Of a DNA stretch of 64,000 bases, positions 9,002 to 16,967 are shown piece after piece (position 1 is the first letter of the stretch; every line of letters begins with the position of its first letter). The notes under the pieces are model-generated. The model worked only from the letters and a program-made list of their open reading frames with translations, had not been told where the DNA came from and made no database searches. The position numbers and the translations under genes were made by a program. This DNA comes from Saccharopolyspora rhizosphaerae (GTDB lineage Bacteria; Actinomycetota; Actinomycetes; Mycobacteriales; Pseudonocardiaceae), in assembly GCF_003931915.1 (NCBI RefSeq), contig NZ_RSAA01000035.1:1-64000 (forward strand), given 5' to 3'.

Positions 9002-9595
9002 TTGAGCATCACGCAGCCCGAGAACACGCCGACCCCGCTGTCCGAGTACACCCCGACCGCGCCGGTCCCCGCGCTCGGCGAGGCCGAAGTGCACCCCGCG
9101 CTGGACGTCCCGCTGCTGCGCGACCTGATCCGGCCGGACCACCTCACCTGGACGCCGCAGGAGCTCCGCGACCTCACCGGTCTCGTCGCCGGCGAACTGA
9201 CCTCCGAGCTGGTGGACATCGTGCGCATCGACGAGCAGCAGCGGTGGTGGGCCAAGCTCGGCCTGACCGCAGGCGTCGAGCTCTGGCTGCTGTCGTGGGC
9301 ACCCGGCCAGGGCACACCCGCGCACGACCACGGTGGCGCGTCCGGTTCGTTCTCCGTCCTGTTCGGCGAACTGCGCGAGGACTACCGCTACTCGGCCGGG
9401 CCGGTCCGCACCCAGCACCACGACCTGGGCGCCCGCGTCGGGTTCGGCCCCGGCCGCGCGCACCAGGTCACCAACGTCAGCTCGGTGAACTCCGCCAGCG
9501 TGCACGCGTACTCACCGCCGCTGCTGCCGGTGCGCTACTACTCCGACCTGGCAGCGATCCCCGCCGTTCCGCCGCAGCGAAGCGAGGCCCGGTGA
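9002..9595 (+). CDS. Cysteine dioxygenase family protein (cupin)
   Basis: A 197-residue single-domain cupin. AHDHGG supplies two iron ligands (His108, His110) and GRAHQVTN the third (His154), the pattern of type I cysteine dioxygenases, which oxidise L-cysteine to cysteine sulfinate. I chose TTG at 9002 because CTGGAG lies six bases before it; earlier in-frame GTG codons have no such site. Its stop overlaps the ATG of the rhodanese by one base (TGATG), so the two are translationally coupled. A cysteine-type leader peptide precedes it. A related thiol dioxygenase substrate (for example 3-mercaptopropionate) is possible. Confidence 0.85.
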   Translation: MSITQPENTPTPLSEYTPTAPVPALGEAEVHPALDVPLLRDLIRPDHLTWTPQELRDLTGLVAGELTSELVDIVRIDEQQRWWAKLGLTAGVELWLLSWAPGQGTPAHDHGGASGSFSVLFGELREDYRYSAGPVRTQHHDLGARVGFGPGRAHQVTNVSSVNSASVHAYSPPLLPVRYYSDLAAIPAVPPQRSEAR

Positions 9596-10023
9596 TGACC
9601 CACATCCCCGAACCCCGCGAGGAGCTGTCCGGCCTCGGCCCGTACGGCATCGAGCACCTGCTGGCCGAGTCCCGCGAGAAGCTCGACCGGGTCTCCCCGC
9701 AGCAGGCGTTCGAGATCCAACGCGACGGCGGCCTGATCATCGACATCAGGCCGGAGTCCGACCGCCTCACCCACGGTGCGATTCCCGGCGCCCTCACCGT
9801 CGAGCGGATCGTCCTGGAGTGGCGGCTGGACCCGGCGGGCAGCCACCGCCTCGACGGCCTCCACCCGCAACGCCCGGTCGTCCTGGTCTGCAACGAGGGC
9901 TACGCCTCCAGCCTCGCCGCCGCCCAAGCCCAGGAACTCGGCCTCGCCAGGGCCACCGATCTGGCAGGTGGCTTCCGCGCGTGGAAGGAAGCGGGTCTTC
10001 CCACCACCGCGGCGGTCGCCTGA
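9595..10023 (+). CDS. Rhodanese-like sulfurtransferase
   Basis: A 142-residue single rhodanese domain. The N-terminal signature LIIDIRPESDR is present and the active-site loop is VLVCNEGYASS with the catalytic Cys99. The C-terminal DLAGGFRAWKEAGLP motif is typical. It would move sulfane sulfur to a thiophilic acceptor. Overlap with the upstream dioxygenase stop by one base indicates an operon. Cysteine dioxygenase and rhodanese together are a common actinobacterial sulfur-detoxification pair. An inverted repeat of the GGGAACC family begins ten bases after its stop. Confidence 0.9.
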   Translation: MTHIPEPREELSGLGPYGIEHLLAESREKLDRVSPQQAFEIQRDGGLIIDIRPESDRLTHGAIPGALTVERIVLEWRLDPAGSHRLDGLHPQRPVVLVCNEGYASSLAAAQAQELGLARATDLAGGFRAWKEAGLPTTAAVA

Positions 10024-10032
10024 CGTGTGCAT

Positions 10033-10080
10033 GGGAACCTTCCTGCCACCGCTGGCGGGGTGAGTGGCAGGAAGGTTCCC
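10033..10080. repeat. GGGAACC-family inverted repeat (paired copy)
   Basis: GGGAACCTTCCTGCCAC at 10033-10049 is followed after 14 bases by its exact reverse complement at 10064-10080. It lies between two same-direction genes, right after the rhodanese stop. There is no T-run after either arm. Confidence 0.9.
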
Positions 10081-10163
10081 CCGCTCGCTCCACGGCCTCG
10101 CTGCCAGCGAGCCGGAGCAAAGCGGCTCCTCGGTGCGTGGAGGTCCCGTAGGCTCCGGGCCTT

Positions 10164-11321
10164 GTGCGAGCGCAGAGTTTTGTGACACGACCTTGGGTGC
10201 TGGTCGCCGCGGCGGGCGCTGTCGTCTTGGCGGCGGTAGAGGTGTTCCTCGGGACCGGTCCCTCCGGTGTCGCCACCGGGTGGGCCGGTGGTGTGGTGGG
10301 AGCGCTCCTGCTGCCGGTGGCCACGCAGGTCGGGTTGCTGCTGGGGTCGGTGCTCTTCGGACTGCGCGTGCGCCAGGTGGTGTTCGGCGCGATGCGGGAG
10401 ATCGCCTCGTTCAGGTGCGGTGGCGTGACCTTCACCTTCCGGGCGTTGCCGGTGACGCTGCGGGCGCAGATCGGGCCGTGGCGTTCACCGGTGATCCTGC
10501 GCTGCTGGCTGGCCGGGCTGGTCTCGGCGGTGGTGGGTTTTGCGGCAGTGGCCGCGGCCTGGTGGTGGGTCCCGGGGGCGTTCGGACGTGGGCTGTCGCT
10601 CGCGATGAGCGCGTTCATGCTCGTCAAGCTGTGGCCCAAGCGCGTGCCGCTGACGACGTCGACCGGCTGGTTGTTGTTCTCGCTGCCCCGGATCGCGGAG
10701 CCCGAGCGCTCGGACTTCCTCGCCGCGCCTCTGGCGGCTCGCGCTTACGAGGCGCTGCGCAGCGGTGATCTCGACACCGCGCAGCAGCACGCCGACGAAC
10801 TCGGCGACCGCTTCCCCGGCATCAACGCCACGGTGTCCTGCCAGATCGCGGTGATGGAATCGCGCGGTCTCTACGCGCCGGGCGTGCTCACGTTGCTGAA
10901 GTTCTTGTCCGACAACGACGTCCCGCCGCGCAAGATGGCCTACTTGCTGGCGGGCCTGGCCGGACTGGGGTTCAAGGCCGTCGAGTCCGGTCAGATGCCG
11001 GCCGAGAGCCTACTGCCGACGGCGAAGAAGGCGCTGCAGGACGCCGTGTCGCTCGGCTACCCGGAGTTCGAGCTCAGCGGCACCAGCGGACTGCTGGCCC
11101 TCATCGAGGGGGACGCGGCGGAGGCGGTGAAGCTGGCGACAACCGGGGCCGAGTACAACCACTCTCCGCTGTCCCGCGCGGACGACTTCACGACGGTGGC
11201 GCGCGCCCACATGGCGTTGCACGACAACGCCGCGGCCCGCACCGCCTTGGCCCGCGCGGAGGAACTCGCCCCGTGGTCGCCGCGCGTCACCGAAACCCGC
11301 CAGCGCCTCTCGGTTACCTGA
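10164..11321 (+). CDS. Membrane-anchored protein with TPR-like cytoplasmic region (unknown function)
   Basis: A 385-residue protein that I do not recognise by name. The first 60 residues contain two hydrophobic segments (WVLVAAAGAVVLAAVEVFL and VVGALLLPVATQVGLLL). Two more follow near 115-150. From about residue 195 the sequence is helical and Ala/Leu-rich with TPR-like helix pairs (AARAYEALRSGDLDTAQQHA; ARTALARAEELAPWSP at the end). This suggests a scaffold facing the cytoplasm. It starts with GTG. Its stop is one base before a perfect 48-base palindrome of the GGGAACC family. Confidence 0.7.
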   Translation: MRAQSFVTRPWVLVAAAGAVVLAAVEVFLGTGPSGVATGWAGGVVGALLLPVATQVGLLLGSVLFGLRVRQVVFGAMREIASFRCGGVTFTFRALPVTLRAQIGPWRSPVILRCWLAGLVSAVVGFAAVAAAWWWVPGAFGRGLSLAMSAFMLVKLWPKRVPLTTSTGWLLFSLPRIAEPERSDFLAAPLAARAYEALRSGDLDTAQQHADELGDRFPGINATVSCQIAVMESRGLYAPGVLTLLKFLSDNDVPPRKMAYLLAGLAGLGFKAVESGQMPAESLLPTAKKALQDAVSLGYPEFELSGTSGLLALIEGDAAEAVKLATTGAEYNHSPLSRADDFTTVARAHMALHDNAAARTALARAEELAPWSPRVTETRQRLSVT

Positions 11322-11369
11322 AGCACGGGAACCTTCCTGCTGCTCGAGCAGCAGGAAGGTTCCCGTGCT
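11322..11369. repeat. GGGAACC-family perfect palindrome
   Basis: The 48 bases are a perfect palindrome centred on CTCGAG, with AGCACGGGAACCTTCCTG on the left and its complement on the right, no loop. It begins one base after the stop of the preceding gene and separates two convergent genes. No T-run follows on either strand. Confidence 0.92.
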
Positions 11370-11414
11370 CCTGCCGGACTGTCGCGCTAGGAGCGCTCAG
11401 CTCCCGAGCGGCGA

Positions 11415-12359
11415 TCAGTCCATCGTGAGGACGAGCTTGCCCTTGGTGCGGCCGGTCTCGCCGTGCTCGTGCGCCTTGGCCGCGTCGGCCAGCGGGAACG
11501 TGGCGGCGATCTCGGCGCGCAGCTCGCCGGCCTCGACGAGTTCGCGGATGGCCCGCATCCCGGCCTGGTCGGCTTCGACGAGCATCACCTCGGCGCGGAC
11601 TCCGAGGTCCTCGGCTTCGGCGACGAGCTCCTCGCGGTCGTAGGGCAGGATCGACACGAGAACGCCGCCCTTGCGCAGCACCTGCAGCGAGCGGCTGCGG
11701 TAATCGGCGGCGATGGTGTCGAGGACCACGTCGACGTCGCTGACCGCCTCGGTGAAGTCGACGGCGGTGTAGTCGATGAGCTCGTCAACACCGAGCTCGG
11801 TCAGGAACTCGTGCTTGCTCCCGCTCGCGGTCCCGATGACGTAGGCACCCTTGGCCTTGGCGATCTGCACCGCGAGGTGCCCGACGCCGCCGGCGGCCGC
11901 GTGGATCAGGACCCGCTGACCGGACTGCAGGTTCGCGGTGTCGTTGAGCGCCTGCCACGCGGTGAGCGCGGCGAGCGGGACCGCGCCGGCCTGCACGTGG
12001 TCCACGTTCTGCGGTTTCGGGGCGAAAGCCCTGGTCGGGCCGGTCACGTACTCGGCGTGCGAGCCGACGCCGAAGGGGTAGGGCAGCATGCCGAAGACCT
12101 CGTCACCCGGTTTGTGCAAGGTGACGCCGGTGCCGATGGCCTCGACCACGCCGGAGACGTCCCAGCCGAGGATGCGCGGCGGCTCGCCGAGGAACCCCGG
12201 TCCGGCGCGGTGCTTCCAGTCGGTGGGGTTGACACCGGCCGCGCGCACGCGGATCAGCACCTCGCTGGGTCCCGGTTCGGGCTTGTCCAGCCGAGCCTCG
12301 CGCAGCACCTCCGGGCCGCCGTAACCGTCCTGGGTGATGGCGCGCATGGTTTCACTCAT
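11415..12359 (-). CDS. NADPH:quinone oxidoreductase-like MDR-family enzyme
   Basis: A 314-residue medium-chain dehydrogenase/reductase of the quinone-reductase branch. It has the GroES-like fold at the N-terminus (ETMRAITQDGYGG, VRAAGVNPTDWKHRAG) and a Rossmann nucleotide site HAAAGGVGHLAVQIAKAKG near residues 150-170. Structural zinc cysteines of classical alcohol dehydrogenases are absent, which fits zinc-independent quinone reductases. I chose ATG at 12359; a GTG three codons earlier is also possible. It is convergent with the TPR-like gene. The substrate is unknown. Confidence 0.85.
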   Translation of the reverse strand: MSETMRAITQDGYGGPEVLREARLDKPEPGPSEVLIRVRAAGVNPTDWKHRAGPGFLGEPPRILGWDVSGVVEAIGTGVTLHKPGDEVFGMLPYPFGVGSHAEYVTGPTRAFAPKPQNVDHVQAGAVPLAALTAWQALNDTANLQSGQRVLIHAAAGGVGHLAVQIAKAKGAYVIGTASGSKHEFLTELGVDELIDYTAVDFTEAVSDVDVVLDTIAADYRSRSLQVLRKGGVLVSILPYDREELVAEAEDLGVRAEVMLVEADQAGMRAIRELVEAGELRAEIAATFPLADAAKAHEHGETGRTKGKLVLTMD

Positions 12360-12420
12360 GTCCCCCACCCTGCCTCACTGAATGCCGAGGGGCGCGCAGA
12401 CGACCCGGCGTTGTGGGCAG

Positions 12421-12460
12421 GGGAACCTTCCTTGTCACCGAAGTGCGCGGAAGGGTCCCT
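12421..12460. repeat. GGGAACC-family element, degenerate pair
   Basis: GGGAACCTTCCTTGTCACC at 12421 is followed by GGAAGGGTCCCT at 12449-12460, an imperfect reverse copy. It lies just downstream of the 3' end of the TetR gene. Confidence 0.7.
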
Positions 12461-12474
12461 CGTGCACTCGTGCG

Positions 12475-13047
12475 TCAGCGGGGGTCGGTGAGTCGGAGGA
12501 CGGCTTCGCGGGCGGCCGACTGCAGCTCGTCGACGGAGGTCTCGCCCAGCACCATGCGACGCAGCTGGGGAACGGCCAGCGGCCAGCTGATGGTGCCGAG
12601 GGCGAGCAGGACGATCATCCCCGGGTCGATGGCGTCGGTGACCTTGCCGGTGTGCTGGGCTCGGCGGACGGCGTCGACCTTGCCGCGGTAGTGCTCGGCG
12701 CGTTCGGATTCTGCGGCGACGCCGCTGTCACCGCGCTCGAGCGATTCCCACATGAGCAGCCGCAGCACGTGCGGGTGGGCCGCGTGGTAGGCGGCGAGGC
12801 GGTCCACGTAGCCGGGCAGGTCTTCGCCATCGATGGGAACCTCGGCGGCGAGTTCGGCCATGGCTTCTTCCAGCACGGCGGTGAACAGGGCGTCCTTGCT
12901 GCCGAAGTAGGCGTAGATCAGCTGCTTGTTGGCCTGGGCCTGCTTGGCGATGCGGTCGACGCGTGCGCCTGCGATGCCGTGCTCGGCGAACTCGGTCGTC
13001 GCGGCCTGGAAGATCCGGGCCTTGGTGGCTTCGGCGTTGCGGGGCAC
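12475..13047 (-). CDS. TetR-family transcriptional regulator
   Basis: A 190-residue TetR regulator. The N-terminal helix-turn-helix reads VPRNAEATKARIFQAA then GIAGARVDRIAKQAQ and IYAYFGSKDALF, the classical TetR signature. The C-terminal ligand domain resembles the TetR_C actinobacterial type. The GTG at 13047 gives the standard short N-terminus; upstream codons overlap the shared promoter region. It is divergent from an MFS exporter, and two AACCA-NN-TGGTT sites lie between them, so it probably represses both itself and the exporter until a ligand is bound. Confidence 0.9.
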   Translation of the reverse strand: MPRNAEATKARIFQAATTEFAEHGIAGARVDRIAKQAQANKQLIYAYFGSKDALFTAVLEEAMAELAAEVPIDGEDLPGYVDRLAAYHAAHPHVLRLLMWESLERGDSGVAAESERAEHYRGKVDAVRRAQHTGKVTDAIDPGMIVLLALGTISWPLAVPQLRRMVLGETSVDELQSAAREAVLRLTDPR

Positions 13048-13070
13048 AGCCGCACTGTACCGCCGGAACC

Positions 13071-13082
13071 AACCACCTGGTT
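13071..13082. promoter_or_regulatory. Probable TetR operator 1
   Basis: AACCACCTGGTT, arms AACCA and TGGTT around two bases. The same AACCA-NN-TGGTT arrangement recurs 46 bases away (start to start). It abuts TTGACA (13081-13086), a good -35 for the MFS gene. Confidence 0.7.
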
Positions 13083-13116
13083 GACACCGATCGGGGGACG
13101 GCAGCACACTACAACC

Positions 13117-13128
13117 AACCAGTTGGTT
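13117..13128. promoter_or_regulatory. Probable TetR operator 2
   Basis: AACCAGTTGGTT, the second copy of the AACCA-NN-TGGTT palindrome in the 106-base gap between the tetR and MFS starts. It sits just downstream of the likely -10 region of the exporter promoter, where a repressor would block transcription. Confidence 0.7.
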
Positions 13129-13153
13129 ACCTTGTTGTCCCTGCGGAGACCCC

Positions 13154-14326
13154 ATGAGCGCCGTCGCACCCGCCACCGGCCGCCTCAGCCGCGGACTGCT
13201 GTTCGCCGCTGCGCTGTGCGCCGGCACCACCGTCGCCAACATCTACCTCGCCCAGCCGATCATCGGTCCCGTCGCCGAGACCTTCGGCGTCTCGGCGCAG
13301 ACCGCGGGCATCGTGGTGACCACGGCGATGCTCGGCTACGCCGCGGGTCTGCTGTTCGTCATCCCGCTCGGCGACAGCCTGGACCGGCGCAAGGTCGTCG
13401 GCGTGCTGAGCGTCCTCACCGCCGCGCTGCTGGTGGGTAGTTCCCTCGCACCGTCGTTGCCGGTGCTCGCGGTGCTGGGCGGGCTTGCCGCGGTGACGAC
13501 CGTCGTCCCGCAGGTCCTGATCCCGCTGGTCGTGCAGCTCGCCGATCCCGCCCAGCGCGGGACGGCCATGTCCTGGGTGCAGGCCGGTCTCATCACCGGG
13601 ATCATGGGCGCCCGGGTCCTCTCCGGCCAGCTCGCCGGACTCCTCGGGTGGCGCTCGGTCTTCGCCGTCGCGGCCGCGCTGACGCTCGTCGTCGGCCTGT
13701 GGACGGTCCGCGCACTGCCCAGCGACGGACGACGCGACTCGGTGGACTACTGGTCGCTGCTGCGCTCGCTGCCCGGCTACCTGCGACGCGAACCTGGCCT
13801 CCGCCGAGCCTGCCTGCGCCAGGCGGGCAGCTTCGCCGCCTTCAACGCGGTCTGGACGACGCTCGCGCTCGTGCTCACCGCACCCCCGCACTCGTTCACC
13901 GTCGCCGAAGCCGGGCTCGTCGGCCTGCTCGGGCTGCTCAGCGCCGTGCTGGCGCCCACCGCCGGCAAGCTGGTCGACCGGCGCGGACCGCGCCTGGTAG
14001 GAGCGCTCGGCCTCACGGTGCTCGCCTTCGCCGCGCTCGTGCTCGTCCTGGGCACCACGTCGCTGACCGCGCTGCTCATCGGCACCGCAGCCGTGCCGAT
14101 CGGGTTGCAGGTCGGCCAGGCCGCCAACCAGAACGCCGCGCTGTCGGTGAACCCCGACGCAGGCGGCCGGTTGAACACGATCTTCATGCTCTCGACGTTC
14201 CTGGCCGGCGCGATCGGCTCAGCCGCGGGCAGCGTCGCCTACGGCGCCTACGGCTGGCCCGGCGTGTGCGCCACGGCCCTGGTCTTCCTCGGCCTCGGCG
14301 CCGTCGGCCTGCGCCGCGTGCGCTGA
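13154..14326 (+). CDS. MFS transporter (drug/solute efflux type)
   Basis: A 390-residue protein with about 12 hydrophobic segments and the loop motif GDSLDRRKVVG between segments 2 and 3, the MFS motif A. The N-terminal ANIYLAQPIIGPVAETF segment is typical of the small actinobacterial and proteobacterial MFS exporters related to YnfM/AraJ. ATG at 13154 has CGGAG six bases upstream. The divergent TetR and two operators point to inducible efflux; the substrate is unknown. Confidence 0.88.
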   Translation: MSAVAPATGRLSRGLLFAAALCAGTTVANIYLAQPIIGPVAETFGVSAQTAGIVVTTAMLGYAAGLLFVIPLGDSLDRRKVVGVLSVLTAALLVGSSLAPSLPVLAVLGGLAAVTTVVPQVLIPLVVQLADPAQRGTAMSWVQAGLITGIMGARVLSGQLAGLLGWRSVFAVAAALTLVVGLWTVRALPSDGRRDSVDYWSLLRSLPGYLRREPGLRRACLRQAGSFAAFNAVWTTLALVLTAPPHSFTVAEAGLVGLLGLLSAVLAPTAGKLVDRRGPRLVGALGLTVLAFAALVLVLGTTSLTALLIGTAAVPIGLQVGQAANQNAALSVNPDAGGRLNTIFMLSTFLAGAIGSAAGSVAYGAYGWPGVCATALVFLGLGAVGLRRVR

Positions 14327-14345
14327 TCCCGGCACACGGCTCTCC

Positions 14346-16895
14346 TCACCCGGCGAGGACGACCTTGCCCAGTTCCGCCGGTTCGGACAGCAGCGGGTGC
14401 CGCGGCAAGACCCGCACGTTGTAGCCCGCCGGACCGGCGTGCGGGAGCGTCACCGCAGCGGCGTAGCGGCCATCCCCGGTGGGTTTCATCGACGCGGTCA
14501 CGAAGTCGTGCAGGATGTCGTTGTCGTCCACTCGGCCCACCACGACCTCGACGTCCACATCGGACTGGTCAAGACCCGCCAGGTCCACCCGGGCCCGGAC
14601 GGTCACCTGCCCGCCCAGCAGCGGTGTCCCGTGGTCCACCGACATCTCGGTGTCGCCGACCCGCACCTGGTTCCACGCGGCCTGCAACCGCGTCCGGTAC
14701 TCGGCGATCTCCCGCGCCCCGCGGAAGTCGTCCCGCGACATCGCACGCATCGACTGCGCGGCAGGCGTGTAGTGGCCGTCGACGTACTCCCGGATCATCC
14801 GCGAGGCCTGCACCCGCGGGCCCAACGTGGCCAGGGTGTGCCGCACCATCGACATCCACTTGCCGGGCACGCCGTCGCTGTTGCGCTCGTAGTACATCGG
14901 CGCCACGTGCTCGGAGATCAGCTCGTACAGCGCCGCGGCCTCGAGGTCGTCGCGACGGTTCGGGTCGCTGACGCCCTCGGCGTTCGGGATCGCCCACCCG
15001 TTGCGGCCGTCGTACATCTCGTCCCACCAGCCGTCGCGCACCGACAGGTTCAGCACCCCGTTGAGCGCGGCCTTCATCCCCGACGTCCCACACGCCTCCA
15101 GCGGGCGCACCGGGTTGTTCAACCAGACGTCACACCCCGAGACCAGGTAGCGGGCCAGCGACATGTCGTAGTCCGGCAGGAACACGATGCGGTGCCGCAC
15201 GTCCGCGCTGTCGGCGAAGCGCACGATCCGCTGGATCATCGCCTTGCCGCCCTCGTCGGCCGGGTGGGACTTGCCGGCCACCACGACCTGCACCGGGCGC
15301 TCGGAGTCCAGCAGGAGTTCCCGCAACCGCTCGGTGTCGCGCAGCATCAACGTCGCCCGCTTGTAGGTGGGAACCCTGCGCGCGAAACCGATGGTGAGCA
15401 CATCGGGGTCGAAGACCGAGTCGCACCAGCCCAGTTCGAGGTCCGAGGCACCGCGCTGCTGCCACGCGATGCGCAGCCGCCGCCGCACCTCGTCGACCAG
15501 GCGCTGCCGCAGCGAGCACCGCAGTTCCCACAGCAGCGAGTCGCTGACCGGTTCCATCCCGCGCAACCCGGCACCGCTGTCCATCTCGGACTCGCCCAGC
15601 AGCTTGCCGAGCTCGCGCGCCGACCACGTCGGCCCGTGCACGCCGTTGGTGACCGACCGGATCGGGACCTCCTCGACCCCGAACCCCGGCCACAGGTTGC
15701 GGAACATCTTGCGGATCACTTCGCCGTGCAGCTCCGAGACCCCGTTGGCACGCTGCGCCAACCGCAACCCCATGTGCGCCATGTTGAACATGCCCGGGTT
15801 GTCCTCGGCACCCAAGGCCAGCACCCGGTTCGTCGGCACCCCGGGCAGCAGCGGTCGCTGCGCGCCGTCGTCGAAGTAGTGCCGCACCAGGTCCACCGGG
15901 AACCGGTCGATGCCCGCCGGGACCGGGGTGTGCGTGGTGAACACCGTCCCCGCCCGCACCGCTGCCGTCGCCTGGTCGAACTCCAGCCCCGGGTCGGTCT
16001 GCAGCTCCCGGATCCGCTCCAGCCCCAGGAAGCCCGCGTGGCCCTCGTTGGTGTGGAAGACCTCGGGCTGCGGGTGCCCGGTGAGCCGGCAGTACGCGCG
16101 CACCGCCCGGACCCCGCCGATGCCGGCGAGGATCTCCTGGCGGATCTTGTGCTCCGCGTCGCCGCCGTAGAGGCGGTCGGTGGTGCCGCGCAGGTCGTCG
16201 TCGTTGTCCGGCAGGTCGCTGTCGAGCAGCAGCAGCGGTACCCGTCCGACCTGCGCCTTCCACACCCGCGCGTGCAGCGTGCGACCCGCGGGCATCGCGA
16301 CGTCGACCACGACCGGTCGCCCGTCCTCGTCGGTGAGCACCTCCAGCGGCAGACCGCGGGGGTCGATCACCGGGTAGTGCTCGACCTGCCAGCCCTCCGA
16401 GGACAGCGCCTGGCGGAAGTAGCCCGACCGGTAGAGCAGGCCGACGCCGATCAAGGGAACTCCCAGGTCAGAAGCGGCCTTGAGGTGGTCGCCGGCGAGC
16501 ACACCGAGCCCGCCGGAGTAGTTCGGCAGCGCCTCGGTGAGCCCGAACTCCATCGAGAAGTAGGCGATCGAGGCGGGGAGCTCGGCACCTTCGTCCTGCC
16601 GCTGCTGGTACCAGCGCGGAACGGTGAGGTAGCGACGCAGGTCGTCCCCGACCGCGCGGGTGCGGGCGAGGAAGTCCTCGTCGTCCGCGAGCTGGCGCAA
16701 CCGCTCAGCGGGCACCTCGGCCAGCAGTCGCAGCGGGTCCGAGCCCACGGCCGCCCACACCTGCGGGTCGACAGCCGAGAACAGGTCCTGGGTGGGCGGG
16801 TGCCAGGCCCAGCGCAGGTTGGTCGCCAGCTTGCCCAGAGCGCTGAGCGGCTCGGGCAAGTGGGCCCGGACGGTGAAGCGGTGGACGGCTCTCAC
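14346..16895 (-). CDS. glgP: Alpha-glucan (glycogen/maltodextrin) phosphorylase
   Basis: An 849-residue phosphorylase of the short bacterial GlgP branch. The N-terminal domain with NLRWAWHPPTQDLF is typical. The pyridoxal-phosphate site EACGTSGMKAALNG carries the Schiff-base Lys608. It releases glucose-1-phosphate from alpha-1,4-glucans in the cytoplasm. I chose the GTG at 16895, where the family N-terminus (VRAVHRFTVRAHLPEPL) begins. The frame stays open for another 1500 bases upstream, but that part is antisense to a lipoprotein gene and is not coding. It is convergent with the MFS gene, 19 bases away, and divergent from a zinc-peptidase gene. Confidence 0.93.
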   Translation of the reverse strand: MRAVHRFTVRAHLPEPLSALGKLATNLRWAWHPPTQDLFSAVDPQVWAAVGSDPLRLLAEVPAERLRQLADDEDFLARTRAVGDDLRRYLTVPRWYQQRQDEGAELPASIAYFSMEFGLTEALPNYSGGLGVLAGDHLKAASDLGVPLIGVGLLYRSGYFRQALSSEGWQVEHYPVIDPRGLPLEVLTDEDGRPVVVDVAMPAGRTLHARVWKAQVGRVPLLLLDSDLPDNDDDLRGTTDRLYGGDAEHKIRQEILAGIGGVRAVRAYCRLTGHPQPEVFHTNEGHAGFLGLERIRELQTDPGLEFDQATAAVRAGTVFTTHTPVPAGIDRFPVDLVRHYFDDGAQRPLLPGVPTNRVLALGAEDNPGMFNMAHMGLRLAQRANGVSELHGEVIRKMFRNLWPGFGVEEVPIRSVTNGVHGPTWSARELGKLLGESEMDSGAGLRGMEPVSDSLLWELRCSLRQRLVDEVRRRLRIAWQQRGASDLELGWCDSVFDPDVLTIGFARRVPTYKRATLMLRDTERLRELLLDSERPVQVVVAGKSHPADEGGKAMIQRIVRFADSADVRHRIVFLPDYDMSLARYLVSGCDVWLNNPVRPLEACGTSGMKAALNGVLNLSVRDGWWDEMYDGRNGWAIPNAEGVSDPNRRDDLEAAALYELISEHVAPMYYERNSDGVPGKWMSMVRHTLATLGPRVQASRMIREYVDGHYTPAAQSMRAMSRDDFRGAREIAEYRTRLQAAWNQVRVGDTEMSVDHGTPLLGGQVTVRARVDLAGLDQSDVDVEVVVGRVDDNDILHDFVTASMKPTGDGRYAAAVTLPHAGPAGYNVRVLPRHPLLSEPAELGKVVLAG

Positions 16896-16967
16896 GGGAG
16901 CGGACCCTATCTCGCTGGACGCGCTCGCGTGCGATGCGCACCCGTCCCGGAGGCGGGTGGGAAGCTG

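Noticed and set aside
8616-9005. A 129-codon + frame before the dioxygenase
   Set aside because: It ignores the leader peptide and has no family signature.
14397-16967. The first two-thirds of a 1262-codon + frame
   Set aside because: It is antisense to glgP; only the part from 16968 encodes a recognisable lipoprotein.
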